A DNA stretch of 64,000 nucleotides from Macrostomum hystrix (taxonomy: Eukaryota; Platyhelminthes; Macrostomidae), in the NCBI GenBank assembly GCA_950097015.1, contig CATNEN010000007.1, positions 5,880,001 to 5,944,000 on the forward strand, read 5' to 3'. Position numbers and translations under genes: made by a program. Shown here one piece after another: positions 12,201 to 21,325 of the stretch. How positions within the stretch are numbered: the first letter of the stretch is position 1; each line of letters starts with the position of its first letter. A model generated the notes under the pieces. That model did not search any database. It had not been told where the DNA came from and was given only the letters and a program-made list of their open reading frames with translations.

Positions 12201-14382
12201 GGCTTCGCTGCGGGCACCGTGTTCTCGGCGTCCATGCTGGACACCTTGCTGTACCAAGCCTTCGTGAAGGACTACCTGATTGACTTCGTGCGCCTGCTGC
12301 TGGGCATCGACCAGGCCAGGGGATCAGGGCACCTGGCTTCCGTGAGTGCAGCTAATGCAACTTGGCTTATGTAGCTAATGCAACTTGGCTAATGTAGCTA
12401 ATGCAACTTGGCTAATTTAGCTAATGCAACTTGGCTAATGTAGCTAATGCAACCTGGCTAATGTAGCTAATGCAACTTGGCTAATTTAGCTAATGCAACT
12501 TGGCTAATTTAGCTAATGCAACCTGGCTAATGTAGCTAATGCAACCTGGCTAATGTAGCTAATGCAACTTGGCTAATTTAGCTAATGCAACCTGGCTAAT
12601 GTAGCTAATGCAACTTGGCTAATTTAGCTAATGCAACCTGGCTAATGTAGCTAATGCAACCTGGCTAATGTAGCTAATGCAAACTGGCTAATGTAGCTAA
12701 TGCAACCTGGCTGATGTAGCTAATGCAAACTGGCTAATGTAGCTAATGCAACCTGGCTAATGTAGCTAATGCAACCTGGCTAATGTAGCTAATGCAACCT
12801 GGCTAATGTAGCTAATGCAACCTGGCTAATGTAGCTAATGCAACCTGGCTAATGTAGCTAATGCAACCTGGCTAATGTAGCTAATGCAACCTGGCTAATG
12901 TAGCTAATGCAACCTGGCTAATGTAGCTAATGCAACTTGGCTGTTTCCAGATGGAGATAAGAACGGCCGACTTGTGGATTCGAACCTACGGCCGCCTGTA
13001 CCAGAAATTGTGCGCCAGCAGCTGTGACATTCCCATCGGCATCTACAAAACATTTGTGCGCTCGGCCGCGCCGAAGCCTGGGGCGAACGACTCAGAGGTG
13101 TGAAATCCTGCGGCATGTGTTAAATGATCATCTTGCCGGATTAGCAAACGGCTTAACTGTCGCGAAACACGATCTAATGAATTATCTAAATTTTGTCACT
13201 TTAAATAATTTAGCAGAGTACTACGAACTAGGTAAATTATGGGGCGAATCAATAGATTATCGGAAACTCAGTGGACTATCGGAAAATCAGTGGTACATCA
13301 GAAACTCAGTGGATTATCGGAAACTCAGTGGACTATCGGAAAATCAGTGGATTATAAAAAACTCTGTGGATTATCGAAAACTCGGTGGATTATCGGAAAA
13401 ACGATAAACAATTAAATTTTTTGTGGTTAGCAGGACTTTAGAGGATTGCTTCTCACCGGATTTTCGGTAGATTCGCAGAATTGCAGGAAAAAACGAATTT
13501 CAGGTTGTCATAGAAACACCAGACGCTGAGCAGCATCAGCTGGCGGAGGCTGCTGCTGCGGCCGAGGCCATGGAGCGGCGAGAGATCGCGCACATGGTGC
13601 GGTACCGCATGGACTACCTGAAGATGGGCCACAAGGACTACGACAGCTCCATGCTGCAGAAAAGGCCGGACAGCGTGTCCTACGTCATCATCAACCCGCC
13701 CTACGACCAGAAGCTGGAGCTGGGCGACATTGTGTGAGCAGCCGCTCTCTGATGGAGACCTTTCACAATGGAGTAGAATGGATTGCTAGTCTATCCCATT
13801 GACACTGGAGTAGGATGGATTGCTAGTCTATCCCATTGACACTGGAGTAGGATGGATTGCTAGCCTATACCATTGACAATCGAGTAGTATGGATTGCTAG
13901 TCTATACCATTGACAATCGTGTAGAATGGATTGCTAGTCTATACTATTGACAATCGTTTAGAATGGATTGCTAGTCTATACCATTGACAATCGAGTAGGA
14001 TGGATTGCTAGCCTATACCATTGACAATCGAGTAGACTGGATTGCTAGCCTATACCATTGACAATCGAGTAGACTGGATTGCTAGCCTATACCATTGTCT
14101 CAGGTCTGAATCGGTCCCGCAAATTTCAGCTTCCTCATCCGGCCTTCCTCCTTGTCGCCGGAGGCGAGCCCGCTGATCGGCCAGCGGCGCGGCTCCACCG
14201 ACTCGCGGGCGTCCTTCGCCTCGGCTGTGAACGCCTTCAGTTCGGCGTTCGGCGAGAAGCAGCAGACCACCCCGATTATTCACTCGGAGCCGGCATTCGC
14301 TGACAAGTCCAAGAGTGTCGGCGGTGGCGGTGGCGGAGGCAACAGTGACAACAACACTTTCTACCTAAGCAAGGGCGACTGA
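230..14382 (+). CDS. slo2: Slo2/KCNT-type potassium channel, 5'-partial, 17 exons
   Basis: Pore-forming subunit of a large-conductance K+ channel of the Slo2 (KCNT, Slack/Slick) family, acting in the plasma membrane. Exons: 230-338, 413-487, 585-668, 2571-3014, 3517-3653, 3753-3816, 4927-5035, 5141-5249, 5948-6097, 6461-6699, 7155-7448, 9286-9349, 9990-10340, 11909-12341, 12951-13097, 13504-13733, 14130-14382 (TGA). All have AG/GT borders and compatible phases, giving 1,096 residues. The first three exons carry transmembrane segments before the pore (SETLL-like [16 protein letters not shown]). The fourth has the selectivity filter TVGYGD (about 2755-2772) and the start of RCK1 ([12 protein letters not shown]). 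RCK1 runs to exon 10. Exon 11 is a Gly/Ser-rich linker, and exons 13-16 are RCK2 ([34 protein letters not shown]). The last exon is a Ser/Gly-rich tail. Exon 12 and the 7448/9286 junction are the least certain parts. The N-terminus lies upstream of the window. Confidence 0.95.
743..965. repeat. 33-bp minisatellite with ggagtgaggtggg core
   Basis: About seven units of 33 bp (cggag at 743, 776, 809 and on) sit in the slo2 intron 669-2570. Each opens with cggagtgaggtgggcgtct and is followed by a variable Taactttcgtc-type segment. The unit length is a multiple of three, so a spurious 78-codon reading frame runs through it. There is no sign of coding use. Confidence 0.9.
1786..2456. repeat. 56-bp minisatellite with the same ggagtgaggtggg core
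   Basis: About eleven to twelve nearly identical 56-bp units lie in the same slo2 intron as the preceding array. Each contains cggagtgaggtggggttaaa followed by a segment with cagttaggtggtgtt. The first units (1786-1870) are the most diverged. The array ends about 115 bp before the exon at 2571. Confidence 0.93.
3098..3478. repeat. 17-bp minisatellite (ggagtgaggtgggtgta) filling slo2 intron 4
   Basis: About 22 units of 17 bp occupy most of the intron 3015-3516. A higher-order duplication is visible: the block from about 3232 is repeated from about 3351. Long reading frames on the minus strand through the array come only from repeat composition. Confidence 0.92.
3817..4926. other. AT-rich slo2 intron without recognisable element
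   Basis: Intron between the exons ending at 3816 and beginning at 4927. It contains an AT-dinucleotide-rich tract at about 4530-4615 and several A/T runs. I found no coding exon, RNA gene or repeat boundary in it. Confidence 0.7.
5340..5878. repeat. 17-bp minisatellite (ggagtgaggtgggtgcc), slo2 intron
   Basis: About 30 units of 17 bp lie in the intron 5250-5947. The sequence drifts from gtgcc-ending units in the first half to ggggtag-ending units in the second half. It shares the ggagtgaggtggg core with the arrays at 743, 1786 and 3098. The G-rich strand is the sense strand of the channel gene. Confidence 0.92.
6795..7035 (+). mobile_element. SINE family B, copy 1 (5' truncated)
   Basis: This segment matches the reverse complement of 8708-9072 and the segment at 60598-60842. 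Shared landmarks are gagctcgattcc, ggcttgtcgtgcaatttacg, actgcctgacgatgagaaag and the following tcagggctg. Only the end of the tRNA-like head is present. It lies in the slo2 intron 6700-7154. Confidence 0.75.
8198..8440 (+). mobile_element. tRNA-derived SINE with a conserved central domain (Nin-DC-like)
   Basis: The head at 8198-8267 resembles a tRNA gene: a box-A-like tagcttagtagggg and a perfect box B ggttcgaatcc near 8247-8257. The following gagtccttgagcaagacactt and ccacattgcttcag match, from memory, the conserved central domain shared by many metazoan SINEs. The body continues to about 8440. It is a retroposed element rather than a functional tRNA gene, because the head does not fold cleanly and continues into the SINE body. 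Confidence 0.7.
8708..9072 (-). mobile_element. SINE family B, copy 2 (apparently full length)
   Basis: On the minus strand the element starts near 9070 with a tRNA-like head: ggcagagcggttaatgtg resembles box A, and gagctcgattcc resembles a degenerate box B. The body then shares its sequence with copies at 6795 and 60598. It ends near 8710 in cctcctgcaattattattt, an A/T-rich tail also seen in the 60.8-kb copy. It sits in a slo2 intron, antisense to the gene. Confidence 0.78.
9526..9935. repeat. 20-bp minisatellite (ctgttgatactcactgatgg)
   Basis: About 20 units of 20 bp in the slo2 intron 9350-9989. Variants swap actcac/gctcac and gatgg/catag. A run of several units near 9640-9680 recurs near 9840-9890, indicating internal segmental duplication. 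The array ends about 55 bp before the next exon. Confidence 0.92.
10685..11778. mobile_element. Non-autonomous hAT-type element carrying an internal minisatellite
   Basis: The left end caagggtcggcaaactt and the right end agtttgccgacccctg are inverted repeats that continue imperfectly for about 28 bp into gcgggcc. The flanking octamers are acatgagt (10677-10684) and acatgggt (11779-11786), an 8-bp target duplication with one mismatch. The terminal sequence resembles, from memory, well-known hAT elements beginning caggggtcggcaaac. No transposase coding is visible. Most of the interior is a short tandem array. It sits in the slo2 intron 10341-11908. Confidence 0.85.
10790..11665. repeat. 16-17-bp minisatellite (gggagagatggagacac) inside the hAT element
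   Basis: More than 45 units alternate between gagatgagacaaagga-like 16-mers and gggagagatggagacac 17-mers. Larger blocks recur, for example 10905-10960 at 11088-11160. Reading frames of about 320-350 codons run through it on the minus strand, but all reflect repeat composition. Confidence 0.93.
12350..12945. repeat. 23-bp minisatellite that makes up almost an entire intron
   Basis: About 26 units of 23 bp (core gtagctaatgcaacctggctaat). They start within about 10 bp of the donor at 12342 and end at the pyrimidine tract ctgtttccag before the exon at 12951. Only the splice sites of the 609-bp intron are non-repetitive. Confidence 0.95.
13251..13402. repeat. 19-bp minisatellite (gtggattatcggaaactca)
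   Basis: About eight imperfect units of 19 bp in the slo2 intron 13098-13503. Units vary at ggatt/ggact and aaact/aaaat. Confidence 0.85.
13765..14100. repeat. About 37-bp minisatellite filling the last slo2 intron
   Basis: About nine units containing ggattgctagcctatacc and cattgacaatcgagta fill the intron 13734-14129. They leave only about 30 bp of unique sequence before each splice site. Confidence 0.92.
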
Positions 14383-14534
14383 AATTTGACTGCGAGAACC
14401 GCAGTGATCTACCTGTCTATCAATTGATCTATCAAACCTAAAGGGGAAACCTTTGAATATTACTGTACTTTCTCTTGTTAACGTTTTACATTTGTGAAAG
14501 TTGTGCGATTTCGTTTAAAGACATTTTCTGTGCA

Positions 14535-15177
14535 TGCTACTGGACCGCATCATTGTGTCTCTGTGCGATGCTACTGGACCGCATCATTGTGTGTCTGTGG
14601 GATGCTACTGGACCGCATCATTGTGTCTCTGTGCGATGCTACTGGACCGCATCATTGTGTCTCTGTGCGATGCTACTGGACCGCATCATTGTGTCTCTGT
14701 GCGATGCTACTGGACCGCATCATTGTGTCTCTGTGGGATGCTACTGGACCGCATCATTGTGTCTCTGTGCGATGCTACTGGACCGCATCATTGTGTCTCT
14801 GTGCGATGCTACTGGACCGCATCATTGTGTCGCTGTGCGATGCTACTGGACCGCATCATTGTGTCTCTGTGCGATGCTACTGGACCGCATCATTGTGTCT
14901 CTGTGGGATGCTACTGGACCGCATCATTGTGTCTCTGTGCGATGCTACTGGACCGCATCATTGTGTCTCTGTGCGATGCTACTGGACCGCATCATTGTGT
15001 CGCTGTGCGATGCTACTGGACCGCATCATTGTGTCTCTGTGCGATGCTACTGGACCGCATCATTGTGTCTCTGTGGGATGCTACTGGACCGCATCATTGT
15101 GTCTCTGTGCGATGCTACTGGACCGCATCATTGTGTCGCTGTGCGATGCTACTGGACCGCATCATTGTGTCTCTGCA
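14535..15177. repeat. 34-bp minisatellite in the presumed slo2 3' UTR
   Basis: About 19 units of 34 bp (gatgctactggaccgcatca plus ttgtgtctctgtgc) start about 150 bp after the slo2 stop codon. Variants (gcgatg/gggatg, ctctgt/cgctgt) recur in a regular order, for example the block around 14720-14900 is repeated at 14900-15080. The unit has no stop in any forward frame, so three overlapping reading frames of about 215-248 codons appear. None is likely to be real. Confidence 0.93.
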
Positions 15178-15600
15178 TTAGATTTTTGTTCTGCCATCTC
15201 AAATATATCCCCTAACGTTTTTTGCTTTAATTTGACGTAATCTTTTGATATAAAATTATAAAATGCTTTTAAAGAAAAAACACTTTCCTGGTCTGAAGTG
15301 CTTCTCCGCCCGAAACAAATTGTGCTAGTCATTCTCCGTGAACCTTGCTAGTCTAGGTTTTTTATTAAATTCAATTTTAATGTTCTATAACTATTGCATT
15401 GTGCAGCACTATTGTATCCACCAACAGATTATCCTGCTAGAGGGGGCAACACTTTAAATTTTAGGCCATACTGCCTGATTATAATATTTTCAATAAATAT
15501 AAAACTTTCTTGCACACTCGCTTGAAACACGCAAAAGTACACAGCCAAGCGAAACATCGCCCTAATACCTGGGCCTCATGACTCTTGATCAACTGTTGTA
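15178..15600. other. Non-coding sequence downstream of slo2
   Basis: A/T-rich sequence between two arrays. The only recognisable item is the polyadenylation-type hexamer at 15492. Confidence 0.6.
15492..15497 (+). terminator. Candidate polyadenylation signal of slo2
   Basis: AATAAA in tttcaataaatataaa, about 1.1 kb after the stop codon. It is the first canonical hexamer I see downstream of 14382. If used, the 34-bp array would be transcribed in the 3' UTR. Confidence 0.45.
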
Positions 15601-15627
15601 GCTTTAGCTACAGCTATATGCAAGTAT

Positions 15628-17186
15628 GTAGCTGCAACCACAATACCCTGGCTGTAGCCGTAGCTGCAACCAACAATACCCTGGCTGTAGCCGTAGCTGC
15701 AACCAACAATACCCTGGCTGTAGCCGTAGCAGCAACCACAATACCCTGGCTGTAGCCGTAGCAGCAACCACAATACCCTGGCTGTAGCCGTAGCAGCAAC
15801 CACAATACCCTGGCTGTAGCCGTAGCTGCAACCAACAATACCCTGGCTGTAGCCGTAGCAGCAACCACAATACCCTGGCTGTAGCCGTAGCAGCAACCAA
15901 CAATACCCTGGCTGTAGCCGTAGCTGCAACCAACAATACCCTGGCTGTAGCCGTAGCTGCAACCAACAATACCCTGGCTGTAGCCGTAGCAGCAACCACA
16001 ATACCCTGGCTGTAGCCGTAGCAGCAACCACAATACCCTGGCTGTAGCCGTAGCAGCAACCACAATACCCTGGCTGTAGCTGTAGCAGCAACCACAATAC
16101 CCTGGCTGTAGCCGTAGCAGCAACCACAATACCCTGGCTGTAGCCGTAGCTGCAACCAACAATGCCCTGGCTGTAGCCGTAGCAGCAACCACAATACCCT
16201 GGCTGTAGCCGTAGCAGCAACCAACAATACCCTGGCTGTAGCCGTAGCTGCAACCAACAATACCCTGGCTGTAGCCGTAGCTGCAACCAACAATACCCTG
16301 GCTGTAGCCGTAGCAGCAACCACAATACCCTGGCTGTAGCCGTAGCAGCAACCACAATACCCTGGCTGTAGCCGTAGCAGCAACCACAATACCCTGGCTG
16401 TAGCCGTAGCAGCAACCACAATACCCTGGCTGTAGCCGTAGCAGCAACCACAATACCCTGGCTGTAGCCGTAGCAGCAACCACAATACCCTGGCTGTAGC
16501 GTAGCAGCAACCACAATACCCTGGCTGTAGCCGTAGCAGCAACCACAATACCCTGGCTGTAGCCGTAGCAGCAACCAACAATACCCTGGCTGTAGCCGTA
16601 GCAGCAACCACAATACCCTGGCTGTAGCCGTAGCAGCAACCACAATACCCTGGCTGTAGCGTAGCTGCAACCACAATACCCTGGCTGTAGCCGTAGCAGC
16701 AACCACAATACCCTGGCTGTAGCCGTAGCAGCAACCACAATACCCTGGCTGTAGCGTAGCAGCAACCACAATACCCTGGCTGTAGCCGTAGCAGCAACCA
16801 CAATACCCTGGCTGTAGCCGTAGCAGCAACCACAATACCCTGGCTGTAGCGTAGCAGCAACCACAATACCCTGGCTGTAGCCGTAGCAGCAACCACAATA
16901 CCCTGGCTGTAGCCGTAGCAGCAACCACAATACCCTGGCTGTAGCCGTAGCAGCAACCACAATACCCTGGCTGTAGCCGTAGCAGCAACCACAATACCCT
17001 GGCTGTAGCCGTAGCAGCAACCACAATACCCTGGCTGTAGCGTAGCAGCAACCACAATACCCTGGCTGTAGCCGTAGCAGCAACCACAATACCCTGGCTG
17101 TAGCGTAGCTGCAACCACAATACCCTGGCTGTAGCCGTAGCAGCAACCACAATACCCTGGCTGTAGCGTAGCTGCAACCACAATAC
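15628..17186. repeat. 31-33-bp minisatellite, about 48 copies
   Basis: Tandem units of mostly 32 bp with core ccctggctgtagccgtagca plus gcaaccacaata. Three variant types differ by single-base indels or substitutions: gcagcaacca, gctgcaaccaa and gtagcgtagc. A block around 15640-15980 recurs around 15900-16310. Three minus-strand frames of over 500 codons run through it because the units lack stops. The array is intergenic, downstream of slo2 and of the minus-strand gene at 17615. Confidence 0.95.
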
Positions 17187-17614
17187 CGTAGCCATAACAA
17201 AACGCATCGTAACGAACCTTCAAAAAGTTTCTATCGTTAAACACGCACTTGTTTAGCCCGTGGGTGAAATCAATTGACAACATTTGCTTTGTCAATCAAT
17301 ACATGAATGTGTGTATTATACAATGTTTATAGTTGATTGTCAACACCAGTACAAATAAATGGAAAACAGTAACAAAATTAATAATAAAGAGAAGTTTGCA
17401 GGAAGCGCGGCTGTAAGCTATTGAATAGAATGGGTGAGAAACTCCGAGAGAGTTGCGAGTGGGTCAGCAGCGCTCACTGAATATAGATAAAGATGCGAAA
17501 CTCAAAATACGCTCTGTTTAGTTCAGTTAAAGCCGCCAATATCGCAACGCAGCAGAAAAACTCGCAGAAAGCAGAAGTCAGGCGAAAGACACTCAGCCAG
17601 GCACAATGCTCCCC
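17187..17614. other. Intergenic, nothing recognised
   Basis: Mixed-composition sequence between the 32-bp array and the stop codon of the minus-strand reading frame. It may hold that gene's 3' UTR. I see no clear TTTATT (minus-strand AATAAA). Confidence 0.5.
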
Positions 17615-19192
17615 TCAGAAGCGACCGGCGCCGCCTCCGCCGCTGGCGCCGATGCCGCGACTTCGTTGAACCAGGGGTGAAGCGACAGCCCTACGCAGCG
17701 GTAGAGGCGGCGGTGGCGGCGATGGGGGCGGAGGCGGCAGCGGCGACAGGAGCGACGGCAGCAGGGGACCGTGACTGTCGCGCGGTAACAGCTCCTGCGG
17801 CATTTGGCCGGTTCGGACGTAGCAGTAGATGTCTTCCACCTCATCCAGCAGCTCGTGGATGTTTGCGGCCGGCGGCGATACAGGAGTCAGCAGCTGCGGC
17901 GGCAGCGGCGGAGACACCGGATTGAGGGGCAATTGTGGCAGCGGCACTGTTGGCAGCGGAGGCGGCGCTGCGGATGTGTCGCCCAGCCGTTCGGTGAGGT
18001 GCCTCAGCGACCCTGCTGGATGACAGGCGCGCAGAAACTGCTCGGAGCGGGCCCAGTGCCGCTGCAGCTGCCGCCGGTGGCGCCGCAGGCTGGGCGGGCC
18101 AGCACGGAACGCGTGTCCGTCGTCCAGCATCTCGGGCGTCACCACCAGAAGCCGGTCCGGGTCGGACAGGCTGGCGAAGAACAGCAGGCGTCCGCTCGCC
18201 AAGCCGTTCAGTCGGAGGCCTCGGCGGCCGCCAGTGGGCAGCCAAGGCAGCGGCGGCCGGCCCGGCGGCACCGGCCGGACGCTCAGAGGAAGCCGGAGAC
18301 GGTCTAGCAAAGAGCGCAGCTGCTGCACCCCTGAGATGCCGTCTGGCCCGGCCACTGGACTGGCGCAGCAGCGGTCGGCGAGGCTCAGAAACACCGGCCG
18401 GCCACCTGAACGTCTGTCCTGGCACTTCAACAGAGCCAGCTGGCGGTACCCTCCTCGTTTTTTAATTGGATAGCGACCGCTCTCCACGAAGGTCAGCACT
18501 GTGCCGGCCCGGAGCAGGCCGCCCGGCTCAACCCAGTCCGTGCTGCTGCTGAGGCCACCGCTAGCGACGCCGCCGCCGCTGCTGCTGCCGCCGCCGCTAC
18601 CGCTGGCTCCGCTATCGGCGTCGCCGCCTCCGGCAACGCCGGGGCCGCAGCTTAGCCAGCATTTCTGGTCGCGCCTGAGGAAGAGCGCTTTCGGCGCCGC
18701 CTTCGCCACCTCCTTGACGCTGGTCCAGGGCGGGGCGGCATCGCCGCTCTCGTTCAGTAGCTCCAGCCAGGCCGGGTGCCGGTCCGTCAGGGCCAGCTGC
18801 ACGCCGCCCTCCAGCTGCTCCTTGGCGGCACCGCGGCCCAGCTTGGTCCACGCGCCCATCACCAGGCGGACATCCTGCACCGCCCGCAGCATCAGCGTCT
18901 CCTGGTTGCTGAGGCCGCACGGGCAGCGGTCGCGCTGGCAGCGAATGCTCACCAGAAGCCCACCCGCTCCAGCGCTTTGGGAGTCGGATGCCGCCTCTGC
19001 TGATCCCGCCGCCTCCAGCTCCGCGGCCGCCTCAAGCTCAGCATCGACTTCTGAGGCGGCCGCGGCGGCGATTTCCAGCAGCTGGGAGGCGCTGTCGGTT
19101 TCTCGTTGCCATGACAACGGGGGCTGTTCCGGCACCTGCCCCTTTGAGCCTCTGCCGCTGCCGGCCACCGGAGTTCCCTTTGTTGACGGCAT
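17615..19192 (-). CDS. 525-residue protein, possibly CABIT-domain (THEMIS/GAREM-like)
   Basis: A single uninterrupted minus-strand frame of 525 codons in very GC-rich sequence, starting MPSTKGTPVAG. Residues 1-80 are Ala/Glu-rich and low complexity. Residues about 85-175 (GGLLVSIRCQRDRC to HPAWLELL) and about 180-370 look globular. They include GGLLRAGTVLTFVES, GRPVFLSLADRCC, LRSLLDRLRLPLSVRP and GRLLFFASLSDPDRLLVV. This order (a dosage-type Gly/Leu strand, a cluster like vpLsl..rccasp, then an 'slldrlrLPlsVr' helix) reminds me of CABIT domains, but the resemblance is from memory and weak. A Gly/Ser insert splits the second block. After residue 400 come Pro-rich stretches around ELLDEVEDIYCYVRTGQMP, which carries a possible tyrosine-phosphorylation site. 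Overlapping plus-strand frames are composition shadows. Coding status is likely, function is uncertain, and extra exons are possible. Confidence 0.6.
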   Translation of the reverse strand: MPSTKGTPVAGSGRGSKGQVPEQPPLSWQRETDSASQLLEIAAAAASEVDAELEAAAELEAAGSAEAASDSQSAGAGGLLVSIRCQRDRCPCGLSNQETLMLRAVQDVRLVMGAWTKLGRGAAKEQLEGGVQLALTDRHPAWLELLNESGDAAPPWTSVKEVAKAAPKALFLRRDQKCWLSCGPGVAGGGDADSGASGSGGGSSSGGGVASGGLSSSTDWVEPGGLLRAGTVLTFVESGRYPIKKRGGYRQLALLKCQDRRSGGRPVFLSLADRCCASPVAGPDGISGVQQLRSLLDRLRLPLSVRPVPPGRPPLPWLPTGGRRGLRLNGLASGRLLFFASLSDPDRLLVVTPEMLDDGHAFRAGPPSLRRHRRQLQRHWARSEQFLRACHPAGSLRHLTERLGDTSAAPPPLPTVPLPQLPLNPVSPPLPPQLLTPVSPPAANIHELLDEVEDIYCYVRTGQMPQELLPRDSHGPLLPSLLSPLPPPPPSPPPPPLPLRRAVASPLVQRSRGIGASGGGGAGRF

Positions 19193-20399
19193 TCGAAAGT
19201 CCGCCAGCGGATTGTCAGCGTGGACTGTTTCTGTCGGTGATCAACAAGAAGGGCTGCCTCATAAAACAGGCAATAAAACTGCAAAGGTCCGCGACTGGAA
19301 AAAAAACATCGGCAGCCGCCCCAGACTGGGAAGTTTCTAATCGCCCGGTGCGCACTGGGAGGGATAAAATATCCTCAGAGGCTGGAGGAGAGGTGGAATA
19401 TCAAGGGGTTCTGCTAGAATCCTCACTGCCTGTTCACAGGGAGTGACTGGAGGTCATGCGCCTCGGTGCAGCCAGCGAGGAGTGAACATTGGGAAGGGCG
19501 AGTGCATTTTCCTACAGCTGAAATGAACCAGCGAATCCCATTGGCTTTCGCCGATTCCGTTACTCCTATTGGTTATTGCACAGGCGCTGACTCATCCACC
19601 GCTACCGGCTTTGGCTCGGACCGCTTGGCAGAGGGGCAGAGAAAAACAAAACGATTCGACAGCGAATTCAAGTGTCGCAGCTGTACGCAGGCAAATGCGA
19701 GCGATGTGCATCGGTTTCTGGCTGGTGTAAACATCCCACGCTCCACTGGGCGCAGTTGCAGCAGTTCTTGGCGCACAAAAATGCCACAGCCGGTCGCTGG
19801 CACTGCAAGTGCGGGCTGGGGGGCAGCCAGACAGAAGCTCGAGGCAAAGCGAATCGTGGGGAAGGGGAGACGGTGGAGGCTTTTGCAATGCGGCCAGACC
19901 CTGTTGCCATCGTTGTTCAGGTAATTCCCATTGAACTGCATATTTTTCCCAAGCTAGGAGCTTGTCCTACCCCAAGCAGACAGCGGTGGGAGGGAGCAAA
20001 TTTCACCGTTGCTGTCACTGAAATGGCGAATGAGCAACTTGCATGGAAGCAGCTACAGGGGGCAGTGCACTCTATCAGTTCATGCGCAGGACTTTAGGGC
20101 TATGAATCTGCAATATTTCAAATTTTCTTTGTTCACCGTTCTATCAAAAACTATGGACTCTTGGGTACTGGTTGAAAAAATCCCTCACAGCGAATTTTCG
20201 GCACCTTTTCCAGGTCCCCCAATTATCTCTTGCAGAAATAATTCCACCATCCTTCAATCACCCGTTCCATTGCGCAAAATCGACGTGTTCACGGGTTCCG
20301 TTACACGCACTGGAAATGTTGATTGCGAAATTGCGCCAGTTGCGCTTGTCTAGGAATGGCGAATGGCTGCCGGGTTGACTTTTCTAGGAAACTAATGTA
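19193..20399. other. Upstream region of the minus-strand gene; otherwise nothing recognised
   Basis: Moderately GC-rich sequence with several short open frames on both strands and no family resemblance. Two CCAAT-type motifs near 19538 and 19568 are listed separately. I find no SINE or array here. Confidence 0.5.
19535..19580 (-). promoter_or_regulatory. Pair of CCAAT-box-like motifs upstream of the 525-residue gene
   Basis: cccattggct and ctattggtta are inverted CCAAT motifs about 30 bp apart, roughly 350-380 bp upstream of the minus-strand start codon at 19192. The spacing and pairing fit NF-Y-type promoter sites, but this is inference only. Confidence 0.35.
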
Positions 20400-20454
20400 A
20401 TGACATTATTGGCGAGAGGGAATTCATCCATGATAGACCGGGGTTATGTGGAGA

Positions 20455-21325
20455 CTGAAGGACTGGAGGGTGCGATGACTGAAGGACTGGATGATGCGGT
20501 GACTGAAGGACTGGATGATGCGGTGACTGAAGGACTGGATGATGCGGTGACTGAAGGACTGGATGATGCGGTGACTGAAGGACTGGATGATGCGGTGACT
20601 GAAGGACTGGGTGATGCGGTGACTGAAGGGCTGGGTGATGCGGTGACTGAAGGACTGGAGGATGCGGTGACTGAAGGACTTGAGGGTGCGGTGACTGAAG
20701 GACTGGAGGGTGTGGTGACTGAAGGACTGGAGGATGCGGTGACTGAAGGACTGGATGATGCGGTGACTGAAGGACTGGAGGGTGCGGTGACTGAAGGACT
20801 GGAGGGTGTGGTGACTGAAGGACTGGAGGATGCGGTGACTGAAGGACTGGAGGATGCGGTGACTGAAGGACTGGAGGGTGTGGTGACTGAAGGACTGGAG
20901 GATGCAGTGACTGAAGGACTGGAGGATGCGGTGACTGAAGGACTGGATGATGCGGTGACTGAAGGACTGGAGGGTGCGGTGACTGAAGGACTGGAGGGTG
21001 TGGTGACTGAAGGACTGGAGGATGCGGTGACTGAAGGACTGGATGATGCAGTGACTGAAGGACTGGATGATGCGGTGACTGAAGGACTGGGTGATGCGGT
21101 GACTGAAGGACTGGAGGGTGTGGTGACTGAAGGACTGGATGATGCGGTGACTGAAGGACTGGATGATGCGGTGACTGAAGGACTGGATAGTGTGGTGGCT
21201 GAAGGACTGGGTGATGCGGTGACTGAAGGACTGGATGGTGTGGTGGCTGAAGGACTGGGTGATGCGGTGACTGAAGGACTGGATGGTGTGGTGGCTGAAG
21301 GACTGGATGGTGTGGTGGCTGAATA
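20455..21325. repeat. 24-bp minisatellite, open in frame as 8-residue repeats
   Basis: About 36 units of 24 bp (gactgaaggactggatgatg plus cggt). Because 24 is a multiple of three, the frame from 20400 to 21395 stays open for 331 codons and reads as acidic VTEGLDDA octapeptides. Differences between units (gatgat, gagggt, ggtgat, gtggtg) alter D/E/G/V but never create a stop. Nothing outside the array supports a gene: no family match and no convincing splice sites or promoter. I treat it as a minisatellite with a small chance of coding. Confidence 0.9.

Noticed and set aside
14475-15240. Three overlapping plus-strand frames of 215-248 codons
   Set aside because: A 34-bp unit without stops cycles through all three frames. 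Each frame encodes the same rotated repeat, so none is a gene.
15576-17295. Three minus-strand frames of 528-563 codons
   Set aside because: Same cause: a roughly 32-bp unit without stops. Indels of one base shift frames without consequence, the reverse of what a coding region would show.
18500-19340. 279-codon plus-strand frame opposite the 525-residue gene
   Set aside because: Third-position GC bias in the minus-strand gene opens antisense frames. The minus-strand frame is longer and has globular-looking blocks, while this one is Ser/Pro/Ala low complexity.
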